From Halomonas nitroreducens (GTDB lineage: Bacteria > Pseudomonadota > Gammaproteobacteria > Pseudomonadales > Halomonadaceae): a stretch of 64,000 nucleotides of DNA. The first letter of the stretch is position 1, and every line of letters starts with the position of its first letter. Location: positions 62,001 through 126,000 of the forward strand of contig NZ_RXNS01000011.1 in assembly GCF_003966155.1 (NCBI RefSeq), in the 5' to 3' direction. The position numbers were made by a program, and so were the translations under genes. Of this stretch, positions 31,821 through 40,201 are shown piece after piece. The notes below the pieces were generated by a model. That model saw only the letters and a list, made by a program, of their open reading frames with translations. It had not been told where the DNA came from and made no database searches.

Positions 31821-32414
31821 ATGGTGATCATGCTGATACAGATTCCGAAGGCCCGCACATCGCAGCCTTCAGGTGAAATCAGGCGCGATTCCTTGGCCAG
31901 GTTCTTCCTTGGCCCATTGGCAGGCGTTGCCAACCGCAGAAAGTTTCTGACTCAGTTCGAAGTCGCCAGGGGCAGGCTTCGGTCACAGCGCCAGGCTTAT
32001 GCTCTTCTGATCGCCGATGTGGATCATTGCAAGGCCATTAATGACAGCTTTGGACATCAGGCTGGCAATCTCGCGCTCTCGCTGTTGTCGAACCGCCTTG
32101 ATTCATGCGTTCGCAATGGCGATTCCATTGGCCGAATCGGCGGCGAAAAATTCGCGATCCTGCTCGCCGACTGCGACCCGAAAGCAGCGGCAGAACGCGC
32201 CGAATCGATCAAAGACAGGGTGGCGACCGCCCCCCTGGGATTGGGCGACCTCCAGATCCCTGTGACCATCAGCATTGGAGGTGTCGCCATTGCCGACCCC
32301 CGCTGCAGCTTCAACGACGCATACTCCCAGGCCACTCGAAGACTATACCGAGCAAAGCAAGCTGGCCGTAACCGAGTGCAGATGGAAGACCCCTCCGTGG
32401 CCGATGAAGATTGA
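31821..32414 (+). CDS. Stand-alone GGDEF-domain protein with degenerate GGEKF active site
   Basis: 197 residues, a GGDEF domain with no sensor or membrane region. GVANRRKFL (35-43) and the ADVDHCKAINDSFGHQAG metal/substrate loop (65-82) are near normal, but the signature is GGEKF (107-111), with lysine where the metal-binding glutamate belongs. The inhibitory c-di-GMP site RxxD is kept as RNGD (98-101), five residues before it. I infer a poor or inactive cyclase that could still bind c-di-GMP. The DNA is visibly lower in GC than neighbouring genes, consistent with recent acquisition. Confidence 0.85.
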   Translation: MVIMLIQIPKARTSQPSGEIRRDSLARFFLGPLAGVANRRKFLTQFEVARGRLRSQRQAYALLIADVDHCKAINDSFGHQAGNLALSLLSNRLDSCVRNGDSIGRIGGEKFAILLADCDPKAAAERAESIKDRVATAPLGLGDLQIPVTISIGGVAIADPRCSFNDAYSQATRRLYRAKQAGRNRVQMEDPSVADED

Positions 32415-32642
32415 TGCTTCCGCGTCCGACACTGGACGTTGAGCGTGAGACGTAGCCAGGCCGAGCCGTAGCCCCTACAATCACAGCCTGAGCCTGGCCG
32501 AGTGCCCACCGTGGGTCTGCGCTCCGCCCGGCCCCCGGAATCCCCGGTCCCTGGCCGGGCCCATCAACCGTGGAGGAGGCGGCAAGCCCCTTCCCCACTG
32601 TCCCCCACGCTTTGTCGAGCCCAGCCGTTTCCGCATCCTCCC

Positions 32643-33014
32643 ATGGCCCTATACCTGACCGTCTTTCTCGTCTGCCTGCTCATCTTCGGCGGCATGGTCG
32701 CCATTTTGATGCTCTCGCGCACCCCCCGCTACCGCACCGAGCCGGAGCACCTCCTCGAGGTGTTCGACAAGGCGCTCGACAGCCGGGTCGGCGAGACCGA
32801 GTGGAACACCATCGTCGGCTACCCGGTGCGCCACGACGACTACCTCGAGGGCGTGAGGCGCCGTGCTCAGCGGCTCATGGACGAACATGGACGGCATGGC
32901 CGGGTCGCCCGCGGCAAGCCGCTGCTGGATGCCGAGGGCCAGGCCGAGCTCGCCGCACTGCGCGATCACCTCGCCGCCCGCACCCAACTTAGGCGCCGGC
33001 AAGCCGACCCGTGA
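32643..33014 (+). CDS. Small membrane-anchored hypothetical protein
   Basis: 123 residues. One N-terminal membrane helix (LYLTVFLVCLLIFGGMVAILML, about 3-24) is followed by a charged cytosolic domain (EHLLEVFDKALDSRVGETEWNTIVGYPVRHDDYLEGVRRRAQRLMDEHG). Not recognised. Strong GC3 coding bias supports it as a gene. It lies 67 bases before the AraC-type regulator on the same strand. Confidence 0.7.
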   Translation: MALYLTVFLVCLLIFGGMVAILMLSRTPRYRTEPEHLLEVFDKALDSRVGETEWNTIVGYPVRHDDYLEGVRRRAQRLMDEHGRHGRVARGKPLLDAEGQAELAALRDHLAARTQLRRRQADP

Positions 33015-33081
33015 GCGTCGACGCCGGTTCCGGTAGAATGGGCCGGCATGACCCGACACTGCATGCCGGAGGCCGACGACG

Positions 33082-33882
33082 ATGACCAGCGCCATCCGCC
33101 AGATCCCCCTCGACACCGCCATCCACCACCATGCCCACGATTTCCACCAGATCGTGATCGGCCTGCGTGGTCAGGCCGAGTTCGAGATCGAGGGGCTGGG
33201 TGGCTCCATCTCGGCGCTGTCAGGCTGCATCGTGCCGGCCAACCACATGCACTACTATGCCGGCACGGGCGACAATCGCCAGCTGATTCTCGACCTGCCC
33301 CATGATGCCCTGTCGCTGACCGGCCACCACCATGAACTGGCCCGGCTGTTCGACGCGCCACGCTTCTTCGACCTGGACGACCCCCTCGAGCGCTACCTGG
33401 ACTTCCTGCTCCATGAGCTGCGCCTGATGTCTCAGCAAGGGCCCCTGCCCCTCCTCCAGCAGGAACGTCTGGCCTCGACCCTGCTGGGCTCGCTGCATGC
33501 CCGGCTGGCCGGCGAGCCCCCCTCTCAGGGACGGCGACTGGACCTGGCGGCGCTGGATCGCTTCATCGACCACCACCTGGGTAGCCACCTGCGGGTTGCC
33601 GACCTGGCCGCGGAAGCTTGCCTGAGCGAAGCCCACTTCACCGAGCGCTTCCGCGCCCAGACCGGCCTGTCGCCCTGGCAATACGTGATGCGGCGTCGCC
33701 TCGAGGCGTCGCGCCGCCTGCTGAACGAGAGCCATCTGCCGATCTCCGAGATCGCGGCCCTGACCGGCTTCACCAACCAGAGCGCCCTGTCCCGCGCCTT
33801 CCGCCGCGCCTTCGGCCAGCCGCCCAGCCAGGTGCGGCGCCGCAACCGTCAGCAGCTGACCTCATCCGCCTCCCGAGCTTAG
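33082..33882 (+). CDS. AraC-family regulator, probable proline-catabolism activator (PruR-like)
   Basis: 266 residues. An N-terminal cupin-type sensing domain (HHHAHDFHQIVIGLRGQAEFEI, about 15-37) precedes a C-terminal AraC double helix-turn-helix from about 160, with LRVADLAAEACLSEAHFTERF and ISEIAALTGFTNQSALSRAFRRAFG. Its position directly before putA and putP, and the absence of a DNA-binding domain in PutA, suggest the PruR role known in Pseudomonas. A 21-bp-phased direct repeat lies between this gene and putA. The effector (proline or a derivative) is inferred. Confidence 0.82.
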   Translation: MTSAIRQIPLDTAIHHHAHDFHQIVIGLRGQAEFEIEGLGGSISALSGCIVPANHMHYYAGTGDNRQLILDLPHDALSLTGHHHELARLFDAPRFFDLDDPLERYLDFLLHELRLMSQQGPLPLLQQERLASTLLGSLHARLAGEPPSQGRRLDLAALDRFIDHHLGSHLRVADLAAEACLSEAHFTERFRAQTGLSPWQYVMRRRLEASRRLLNESHLPISEIAALTGFTNQSALSRAFRRAFGQPPSQVRRRNRQQLTSSASRA

Positions 33883-33924
33883 ACCAAAGTCGCAGAAAAG
33901 TTCCCTCGCAGCGTCAACATCCGC

Positions 33925-33956
33925 GAAATCGACAAATCCCCCCGGGAAATCGACAA
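33925..33956 (+). promoter_or_regulatory. Tandem AraC-type operator upstream of putA
   Basis: GAAATCGACAA occurs twice in direct orientation, at 33925-33935 and 33946-33956, exactly 21 bp apart (two helical turns). It starts 145 bases before putA. Direct 21-bp phasing is the usual arrangement for AraC-family activators such as the one encoded just upstream. Confidence 0.6.
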
Positions 33957-34069
33957 GCAGAACCTAATGATCGGCCCTAACCTCATAGGATGCCCTCGGT
34001 CCGCGGGCGGCCATGCGCCGGCGGCCGAGACCTTACCCTGTGACGACGGGCTTTAAGCGGGAACTCTTC

Positions 34070-37000
34070 ATGCTCAATGCCAACAACATGCTGGATGACG
34101 CCACCTGGCGTCAGGATCTCGATACCCTCTTCGCACGGATCAGCGAACACTATGTCATCGACGAGAACGCCTTCGTCGAGGAACTGATCAAGACCCTCGA
34201 CGCCAATCGGCAGGACTTCACGCGGATCGCCGACAAGACCGCCGAACTGGTACGCGAGATCCGCGAGATGGACACGGCGGTGGACACCATCGACGAACTC
34301 CTCCAGCAATACAGCCTGGATACCCATGAAGGCCTGATGCTGATGTGCCTGGCCGAGGCCATGCTGCGCATCCCCGACAAGGCCACTGCCGACGCCTTGA
34401 TCGAGGACAAGCTCGGCCCGGCCGACTGGAAGGCCCACCTCGGCCAGAGCGAGTCCTGGATGGTCAACGCCTCCACCTGGGGCCTGCTGATGACCGGCCG
34501 CGTGGTGACCATGGACAGGCCCCACGAAGGCAAGCCCTCGAGCTTCATCAACAAGATGGTCAATCGCATGGGCGAGCCGGTGATTCGCCGCGCCATGTAC
34601 GAGGCCATGAAGGTCATGGGCAAGCAGTTCGTGCTGGGCCGTGACATCGACGAGGCACTCAAGCGCTCCAGGCCGCTGTTCGACAAGGGCTACACCTACT
34701 CCTACGACATGCTCGGCGAGGCCGCGCGCACCCGGGCCGACGCCAAGCGCTATTTCGACGACTATGCCCGCGCCATCGAGCAGGTCGGCAAGACCAGCCG
34801 CTCACTGTCCGACAAGACTCCGGCTCCGTCGATCTCGATCAAGCTCTCGGCGCTGCATCCGCGCTACGAGTTCGGCCGCCGCGAGCAGGTTCTCGAGGAG
34901 CTGGTGGGCAGTGTGCGCGAGCTGGCCGGGCTGGCCCGCCGGCTGGGCGTCGCGGTGACCATCGACGCCGAAGAGGTCGATCGCCTGGAGCTGTCGCTGG
35001 AGGTGTTTCGCGCCGTCTACGAGAGCAGCACCTGCCGCGGCTGGGGGCAGTTCGGCCTGGTGGTCCAGGCCTACGCCAAGCGTGCCCTGCCGGTCCTGCA
35101 CTACCTCAACCGGCTGGCCGAGCGCCAGGGCGACGTGATCCCGATGCGCCTGGTCAAGGGGGCCTACTGGGATACCGAGATCAAGGAGTCGCAGCAGCTC
35201 GGCGTCGACGGCTATCCGGTCTATACCCGCAAGGCCTCCACCGACGTGGCCTACCTGGTCTGCGCGCGCTTCCTGCTCTCCGATGCCACCCGGGGACGGA
35301 TCTTCCCGCAGTTCGCCACCCACAACGCCCACACCATCAGCACCATCCTGGAGCAGGCCAACGAAGCCCAGCGACCGTTCGAGTTCCAGCGCCTGCACGG
35401 CATGGGCGAGGCCCTCTATGACGCGGCCCTGAAGCGTGCCCCCGAGGGCACCTACTGCCGCATCTATGCCCCGGTGGGCGCCCACAAGGATCTGCTGCCC
35501 TACCTGGTCCGCCGGCTGCTCGAGAACGGCGCCAACTCCTCCTTCGTCCACCAGCTGGTGGACCCCAAGGTGCCGGTGGAGTCGCTGTGCGTGCACCCGG
35601 TGGAGACGCTGCGCCAGTACGCGACCCCGGCCAACCAGCGGATTCCCCTGCCGCGGGACATCTTCGGGCCGGAGCGCAAGAACTCACGGGGCGTGAACCT
35701 GAACATCCGCAGCCAGTACCAGCCGCTGATGGATGCCATGGCCCAGCACATGGACAAGCGCTACGAGGCCCGCCCGCTGCTGGCCTTCGACGTCGCCACC
35801 GACCCGGCCATGGTCCACGAGGTCACCAGCCCCTACGACCGGCGCCAGGCGGTCGGTACGGTCCTGTGGACCAGCAAGGCGCAGGCCGAGAAGGCGCTGG
35901 ACGCCGCCTGGGCGGCCTTCCCGCGCTGGGATGACACCCCCGTGGCCGAGCGAGCCGCCATCCTGCGCCGCTTCGGCGACCTGATGGAGGAGCACATGGC
36001 GGAGCTGATGACGCTGTGCTCCCGCGAGGGCGGCAAGCTGCTCACCGACGGCGTCGACGAGATCAAGGAGGCGGTGGACTTCTGCCGCTACTACGCGATG
36101 CGGGCCGAGGAGCTGTTCGCCGAGCCGACACGCCTGCCGGGGCCCACCGGCGAGTCCAACGACCTGATGATGGGTGGCAAGGGCGTGTTCGCGGCGATCA
36201 GTCCCTGGAACTTCCCGGTGGCGATCTTCTGCGGCCAGGTCGTGGCCACCGCGGTGGCCGGCAACACCGTGCTGGCCAAGCCCGCCGAACAGACCTCGAT
36301 CGTCGCCCACCGCGTCATCGAGCTGCTCTACGAGGCCGGCATGCCGCGGGATGTGGTCCAGCTGCTGCCCGGCGACGGTCCCACCGTGGGTAGCGTGCTG
36401 ACCAGCGACCCGCGCATCACCGGCGTGGTGTTCACCGGCGGCACTGACACCGCCCAGATCATCAACCGTGCCCTGGCCGCCCGCGAGAATGCGCCCCTGC
36501 CGACCCTGGTGGCCGAGACCGGCGGCATGAACGCCATGATCGTCGACTCCACCGCCCTGCCCGAGCAGGTGGTGGCCGACGTCATCCAATCGGCCTTCCA
36601 GAGTGCCGGCCAGCGCTGCTCGGCGCTGCGCGTGCTCTACCTCCAGGACGACGTGGCCGACCGGGTCATCGAGATCCTCGAGGGCGCCATGGCCGAGCTG
36701 CATGTCGGCGATCCCCGCGAACTGGGCACCGACGTGGGTCCGGTGATCGACGAGGACGCTCGCCAGGGGCTGCAGGCACACATCGACAAGCTCAAGGGCG
36801 AAGGCCGCCTGCTGGCCGAGACCCGGCTCGATGCGGCGCATACCGCCAATGGCACCTTCATCGCGCCCACGGCCTTCCAGATCGAGGGCATCGACGCCCT
36901 GGAGCGGGAGCAGTTCGGACCGATCCTGCATATCGTGCGCTACAAGGCCAGCGAGATCGACAAGGTGATCGAGGCGATCAACGGCCGCGGCTACGGGCTG

Positions 37001-37261
37001 ACCTTCGGCGTGCACAGCCGCAATGAATCCTTTGCCGATGAAATAGCGCAGAAAGTCCGCGTTGGTAACGTCTACGTGAACCGCAATATCATCGGGGCAG
37101 TCGTCGGGGTCCAGCCTTTCGGTGGGCAGGGCCTCTCCGGCACAGGTCCCAAGGCGGGGGGGCCACACTACCTGCTGCGGTTTGCCACGGAAAAGACAGT
37201 GACCGTCAACACCGCCGCCCTGGGCGGCAACGCGTCACTGCTCGCGCTGGGAGACGAGTGA
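34070..37261 (+). CDS. putA: Bifunctional proline dehydrogenase / L-glutamate-gamma-semialdehyde dehydrogenase
   Basis: 1063 residues, catalysing both steps from proline to glutamate. The proline dehydrogenase barrel covers about 190-470 (MRLVKGAYWDTEIK; FATHNAHTIS; FEFQRLHGMGE). The aldehyde dehydrogenase domain covers about 560-1040, with SPWNFPVAIFCGQV, VAETGGMNAMIV and the catalytic cysteine in SAGQRCSALRVL. There is no N-terminal ribbon-helix-helix domain, so unlike E. coli PutA it does not repress its own operon; an AraC-type gene upstream probably regulates it. The ATG at 34070 is chosen by homology; the ribosome site is weak. putP follows at 47 bases. Confidence 0.96.
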   Translation: MLNANNMLDDATWRQDLDTLFARISEHYVIDENAFVEELIKTLDANRQDFTRIADKTAELVREIREMDTAVDTIDELLQQYSLDTHEGLMLMCLAEAMLRIPDKATADALIEDKLGPADWKAHLGQSESWMVNASTWGLLMTGRVVTMDRPHEGKPSSFINKMVNRMGEPVIRRAMYEAMKVMGKQFVLGRDIDEALKRSRPLFDKGYTYSYDMLGEAARTRADAKRYFDDYARAIEQVGKTSRSLSDKTPAPSISIKLSALHPRYEFGRREQVLEELVGSVRELAGLARRLGVAVTIDAEEVDRLELSLEVFRAVYESSTCRGWGQFGLVVQAYAKRALPVLHYLNRLAERQGDVIPMRLVKGAYWDTEIKESQQLGVDGYPVYTRKASTDVAYLVCARFLLSDATRGRIFPQFATHNAHTISTILEQANEAQRPFEFQRLHGMGEALYDAALKRAPEGTYCRIYAPVGAHKDLLPYLVRRLLENGANSSFVHQLVDPKVPVESLCVHPVETLRQYATPANQRIPLPRDIFGPERKNSRGVNLNIRSQYQPLMDAMAQHMDKRYEARPLLAFDVATDPAMVHEVTSPYDRRQAVGTVLWTSKAQAEKALDAAWAAFPRWDDTPVAERAAILRRFGDLMEEHMAELMTLCSREGGKLLTDGVDEIKEAVDFCRYYAMRAEELFAEPTRLPGPTGESNDLMMGGKGVFAAISPWNFPVAIFCGQVVATAVAGNTVLAKPAEQTSIVAHRVIELLYEAGMPRDVVQLLPGDGPTVGSVLTSDPRITGVVFTGGTDTAQIINRALAARENAPLPTLVAETGGMNAMIVDSTALPEQVVADVIQSAFQSAGQRCSALRVLYLQDDVADRVIEILEGAMAELHVGDPRELGTDVGPVIDEDARQGLQAHIDKLKGEGRLLAETRLDAAHTANGTFIAPTAFQIEGIDALEREQFGPILHIVRYKASEIDKVIEAINGRGYGLTFGVHSRNESFADEIAQKVRVGNVYVNRNIIGAVVGVQPFGGQGLSGTGPKAGGPHYLLRFATEKTVTVNTAALGGNASLLALGDE

Positions 37262-37308
37262 GCTCGCTCACTCGTCAGTTACGACAACAAGACTGAAGGA
37301 ATCCCCTC

Positions 37309-38787
37309 ATGGTCGAAAATAACGTCACCATAGGCTTCACGTTCGCGCTCTACTTGCTGGTGATGCTCGCCATCGGTGTCATCGCCTACAAGCGCACCAC
37401 CAACCTCTCCGACTACATCCTCGGCGGCCGCTCGCTGGGCCCCTGGACCTCGGCGATCTCCGCCGGGGCCTCGGACATGTCCGGCTGGCTGTTGCTCGGC
37501 CTGCCGGGGGCGGCCTACGTCAGCGGCCTGTCCGCGGGCTGGATCGCCGTCGGCCTACTGGCCGGCACCTACCTGAACTGGCTGCTCGTCGCGCGCCGGC
37601 TGCGCGTCTACAGCTTCCAGTCCGGTGACGCCCTGACCCTGCCGGAGTTCTTCGCCAACCGCTTCCGCGACAAGACCCAGCTGCTGCGGGTGATCTCGGC
37701 GATCTTCATCCTGCTGTTCTTCATGTTCTACACCAGCTCCGGCCTGGTGGCGGGCGCCAAGCTGTTCGAGACCGTCTTCGGCTTCGACTACACCATGGCG
37801 CTGACCATCGGCACCCTGGCGATCATCTCCTACACCTTCTTCGGGGGCTTCCTGGCGGTCTCCTGGACCGACCTGATTCAGGGCCTGATGATGGCCGCGG
37901 CGCTGCTGATCGTGCCGGTGATCGCTTTCACCGAACTGGGTGGCGTCGGCGGCAGCAGCAACCAGATCCTGGCCGAGAACCCCGACATGCTGAAGTGGTT
38001 CACCGATGCCTCCACCGGCGAGGCCCTCACCGTCATGGGCATCGTCAGCTCCATGGCCTGGGGCCTGGGCTACATCGGCCAGCCGCACATCCTGGCGCGT
38101 TTCGCCGCCATCCGCAGCGAGGACGATATCCCCACCGCACGCCGCATCGCCGTGTCCTGGTCGGCACTGTGCCTGGTCTGCGCCATGGCGGTGGGGATCC
38201 TCGGCACCGTCTACATGGCCCGCGACCTGGGCGACGGCGAGACCATCTTCATGATCATGGTCAACGCCATCTTCCACCCGGTGATCGCCGGCGTCCTGCT
38301 GGCCGCCATCCTCGCCGCGGTGATGTCCACCGCCGACTCCCAGCTGCTGGTATCCTCCTCGGCCCTGACCGATGACTTCTACAAGGCCATCTTCCGCAAG
38401 GACGCCAGCCAGTCCGAGCTGGTCTGGGTGGGGCGCTTCGCGGTGATCGGCATCGCCATGCTCGCCTACCTGCTGGCGCTGAACCCCGGTTCCACGGTGC
38501 TGGGCCTGGTGTCCTACGCCTGGGCCGGCTTCGGTGCGGCCTTCGGCCCGGCCCTGGTGATGTCGCTGTTCTGGCGGCGCATGAACACCTGGGGCGCCCT
38601 GGCCGGGATCGTGGTCGGCGGGGTCACCGTGGTGGCCTGGGCCCAGGTCTCCGGTGGCATCTTCGATCTCTACGAGATCGTGCCCGGGGTGGTCTTCGCC
38701 TACATCGCCATCGTGGCGGTGAGCCTGGTGACCGAGCAGCCCAAGGACGAGATCACCGCCGAGTTCGACAACCTCGAACGGGCCTGA
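37309..38787 (+). CDS. putP: Sodium/proline symporter
   Basis: 492 residues, solute:sodium symporter family with about 13 membrane helices. It imports proline with sodium, for catabolism and as a compatible solute. Landmarks: SDYILGGRSLGPWTSAISAGASDMSGWLLLGLPGA near 33-67, FFGGFLAVSWTDLIQGLMM near 178-196, and AAILAAVMSTADSQLLVSSSA near 326-346. AAGGAA precedes the ATG. A strong bidirectional terminator follows the stop. Confidence 0.96.
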   Translation: MVENNVTIGFTFALYLLVMLAIGVIAYKRTTNLSDYILGGRSLGPWTSAISAGASDMSGWLLLGLPGAAYVSGLSAGWIAVGLLAGTYLNWLLVARRLRVYSFQSGDALTLPEFFANRFRDKTQLLRVISAIFILLFFMFYTSSGLVAGAKLFETVFGFDYTMALTIGTLAIISYTFFGGFLAVSWTDLIQGLMMAAALLIVPVIAFTELGGVGGSSNQILAENPDMLKWFTDASTGEALTVMGIVSSMAWGLGYIGQPHILARFAAIRSEDDIPTARRIAVSWSALCLVCAMAVGILGTVYMARDLGDGETIFMIMVNAIFHPVIAGVLLAAILAAVMSTADSQLLVSSSALTDDFYKAIFRKDASQSELVWVGRFAVIGIAMLAYLLALNPGSTVLGLVSYAWAGFGAAFGPALVMSLFWRRMNTWGALAGIVVGGVTVVAWAQVSGGIFDLYEIVPGVVFAYIAIVAVSLVTEQPKDEITAEFDNLERA

Positions 38788-38800
38788 TCCTTCCCCCCGG

Positions 38801-38827
38801 AAAAGCCGCCCCTTGGGGCGGCTTTTC
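38801..38827. terminator. Bidirectional Rho-independent terminator
   Basis: AAAAGCCGCCCC-TTGG-GGCGGCTTTTCT: GC stem with an A-run on one side and a T-run on the other. It separates putP from the convergent small membrane gene and can serve both. Confidence 0.9.
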
Positions 38828-38838
38828 TGTGTCCGGTG

Positions 38839-39165
38839 TCAGCCCCAGACGCCGAGCCCCCCCACCACCAGCGCGAATCCCCACAGGGCCAGGCGACTCC
38901 AGCGTGCCCCGGCCTGTCGCCACAGCCAGCCCTCGCCAACCTCCAGCGTCAGCGGGCGCGCGAAGGCACTCCCCAGGGCCCAGGCCCCGATGCCGACCAG
39001 CGGCAGGCGCCAGGCCAGCGGCAGGGCCTGGAGGGTCTCGGGCTGCAGCAGCAGCCAGATGGCGGTCCCCGCCGCCAGCAGCAACAGGGTCAGGGGGCGT
39101 TCCAGCAGGCCGGGACGCGGCCCGGCGAAGAGAGTCCTGCCACGCATGAGAGGCTCCGCTCGCAT
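38839..39165 (-). CDS. Small two-helix membrane protein, hypothetical
   Basis: 108 residues. Two hydrophobic segments (LTLLLLAAGTAIWLLLQ, about 27-43, and LPLVGIGAWALGSAFA, about 55-70) and a third near the C-terminus (LALWGFALVVGGLGVWG). An optimal AAGGAG lies four bases before the ATG at 39165, which decides the start over a longer frame. Not recognised; no neighbours suggest a role. Confidence 0.7.
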   Translation of the reverse strand: MRAEPLMRGRTLFAGPRPGLLERPLTLLLLAAGTAIWLLLQPETLQALPLAWRLPLVGIGAWALGSAFARPLTLEVGEGWLWRQAGARWSRLALWGFALVVGGLGVWG

Positions 39166-39345
39166 CGTTCTCCTTAGTGAAGCCGAAATCCGGCCACCCG
39201 GCGAGGCAGCGTGCAGGAAATGTGCAATGATTGTACAAGACCTGTAATCACCCCCCATCCATGGCCTGATCCTGATCGGAATTGCGCATCCACCCCTATC
39301 GAGGCCATAGAAAAATTCTACAAGACGTTTAGAAACGCTGTTCGC

Positions 39346-39360
39346 TATACTTGTGATCAC
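39346..39360 (+). promoter_or_regulatory. Candidate -10 and adjoining palindrome before the first ompW
   Basis: TATACT (39346-39351) is followed at once by the palindrome GTGATCAC (39353-39360). TACAAGAC occurs twice upstream (near 39235 and 39319). No good -35 is seen, so an activator may be needed. Confidence 0.35.
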
Positions 39361-39419
39361 TGCTTCGCGGCGCCGAATTCCTCGGCGTCGCCACCCTGGA
39401 TGACACCGGGAGGACCCCC

Positions 39420-40028
39420 ATGAAAACGACGCGTCTCATCTCCGCCGCCGCCCTCGCCACTGCCGGCATCATCGCCAGCCAGGCCGCCTTGGCCTACCAG
39501 GCCGGCGACGTCTATGTGCGTGGCGGCGTCGCCAAGACCGAGGTCAAGGACGACAACGGCCGCGTGGCCGGCGCGGACCTGGATATCTCCGACGAGCGCG
39601 GCTTCTCGTACGGCCTGGGCTACCAGTTCCACGACAAGCTGGGCGTCGAGCTCAACGGCACCGAACCCGTGGAGCATGACCTGGCCCTCGGCGGCGCCGG
39701 CATCGGCAGCGTGGAGCGCATGCCGCTCAACCTGATGCTCAACTACTACCCGCTCGGCGGCACCCCGTCCCGGGTCCAGCCCTATGTGGGGGCGGGCCTG
39801 AACTACACCCACTTCTCGGAGGAGGAGCTGCCCGGCCTGGAGGTCGAGGAATCCTATGGCGCCGCCGCCCAGGTGGGCCTGGACTTCGCGGTCACGGACT
39901 ACCTGCTGGTCGGCGCCTTCGCCAACTATGCGAACGTGGATGCCGATGCCGAGCTCAACGGCAACGACGTGGGCGAGGCCGAGGTGGACCCGGTCACGGT
40001 CGGCGGCGGCCTGACCTTCCGCTTCTGA
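39420..40028 (+). CDS. ompW: OmpW-family outer membrane protein (copy 1)
   Basis: 202 residues with a signal peptide (cleavage after ALA near 25). An eight-stranded barrel follows: GDVYVRGGVAKTEV, FSYGLGYQFHDKLGVEL, LMLNYYPLGG, RVQPYVGAGLNYTHFSE, and a C-terminal VGGGLTFRF ending in the phenylalanine needed for Bam recognition. OmpW proteins pass small hydrophobic compounds across the outer membrane. A close relative is encoded next door, so the pair arose by tandem duplication. Confidence 0.88.
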   Translation: MKTTRLISAAALATAGIIASQAALAYQAGDVYVRGGVAKTEVKDDNGRVAGADLDISDERGFSYGLGYQFHDKLGVELNGTEPVEHDLALGGAGIGSVERMPLNLMLNYYPLGGTPSRVQPYVGAGLNYTHFSEEELPGLEVEESYGAAAQVGLDFAVTDYLLVGAFANYANVDADAELNGNDVGEAEVDPVTVGGGLTFRF

Positions 40029-40043
40029 CCCCTTCCCCGGGAT

Positions 40044-40076
40044 GCCGCCGGGCCCAGTGCCCGGCGGCGTGTTCTT
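40044..40076 (+). terminator. Terminator after ompW copy 1
   Basis: GCCGCCGGGC-CCAGT-GCCCGGCGGC, a perfect 10-bp stem, then GTGTTCTT. The weak U-tract runs directly into the FNR box at 40075. Confidence 0.65.
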
Positions 40077-40148
40077 GATCATCATCAAGCCCGGGAGCCA
40101 CCAGCCTTGCGCTGGATCAAGATCGACACCCGAAGTGGCCGATAGACT
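40075..40148 (+). promoter_or_regulatory. FNR-regulated promoter of ompW copy 2
   Basis: A perfect FNR box TTGAT-CATC-ATCAA is at 40075-40088. A second, weaker site TTGCG-CTGG-ATCAA is at 40107-40120. TAGACT (40143-40148) is a plausible -10, placing the start near 40155. The two sites are then centred at about -73.5 and -41.5; the latter is the standard position for FNR activation. The Fnr gene is in the same window. Confidence 0.75.
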
Positions 40149-40201
40149 CTGCTCATCATCTCCGGCGACATCCGCCGTCCGCATGACAGAGGAGCCACAC
40201 C

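Noticed and set aside
34013-34069. N-terminal extension of putA by 19 codons
   Set aside because: The PutA homology begins at the ATG at 34070; the extension is arginine/proline-rich and has no ribosome site.
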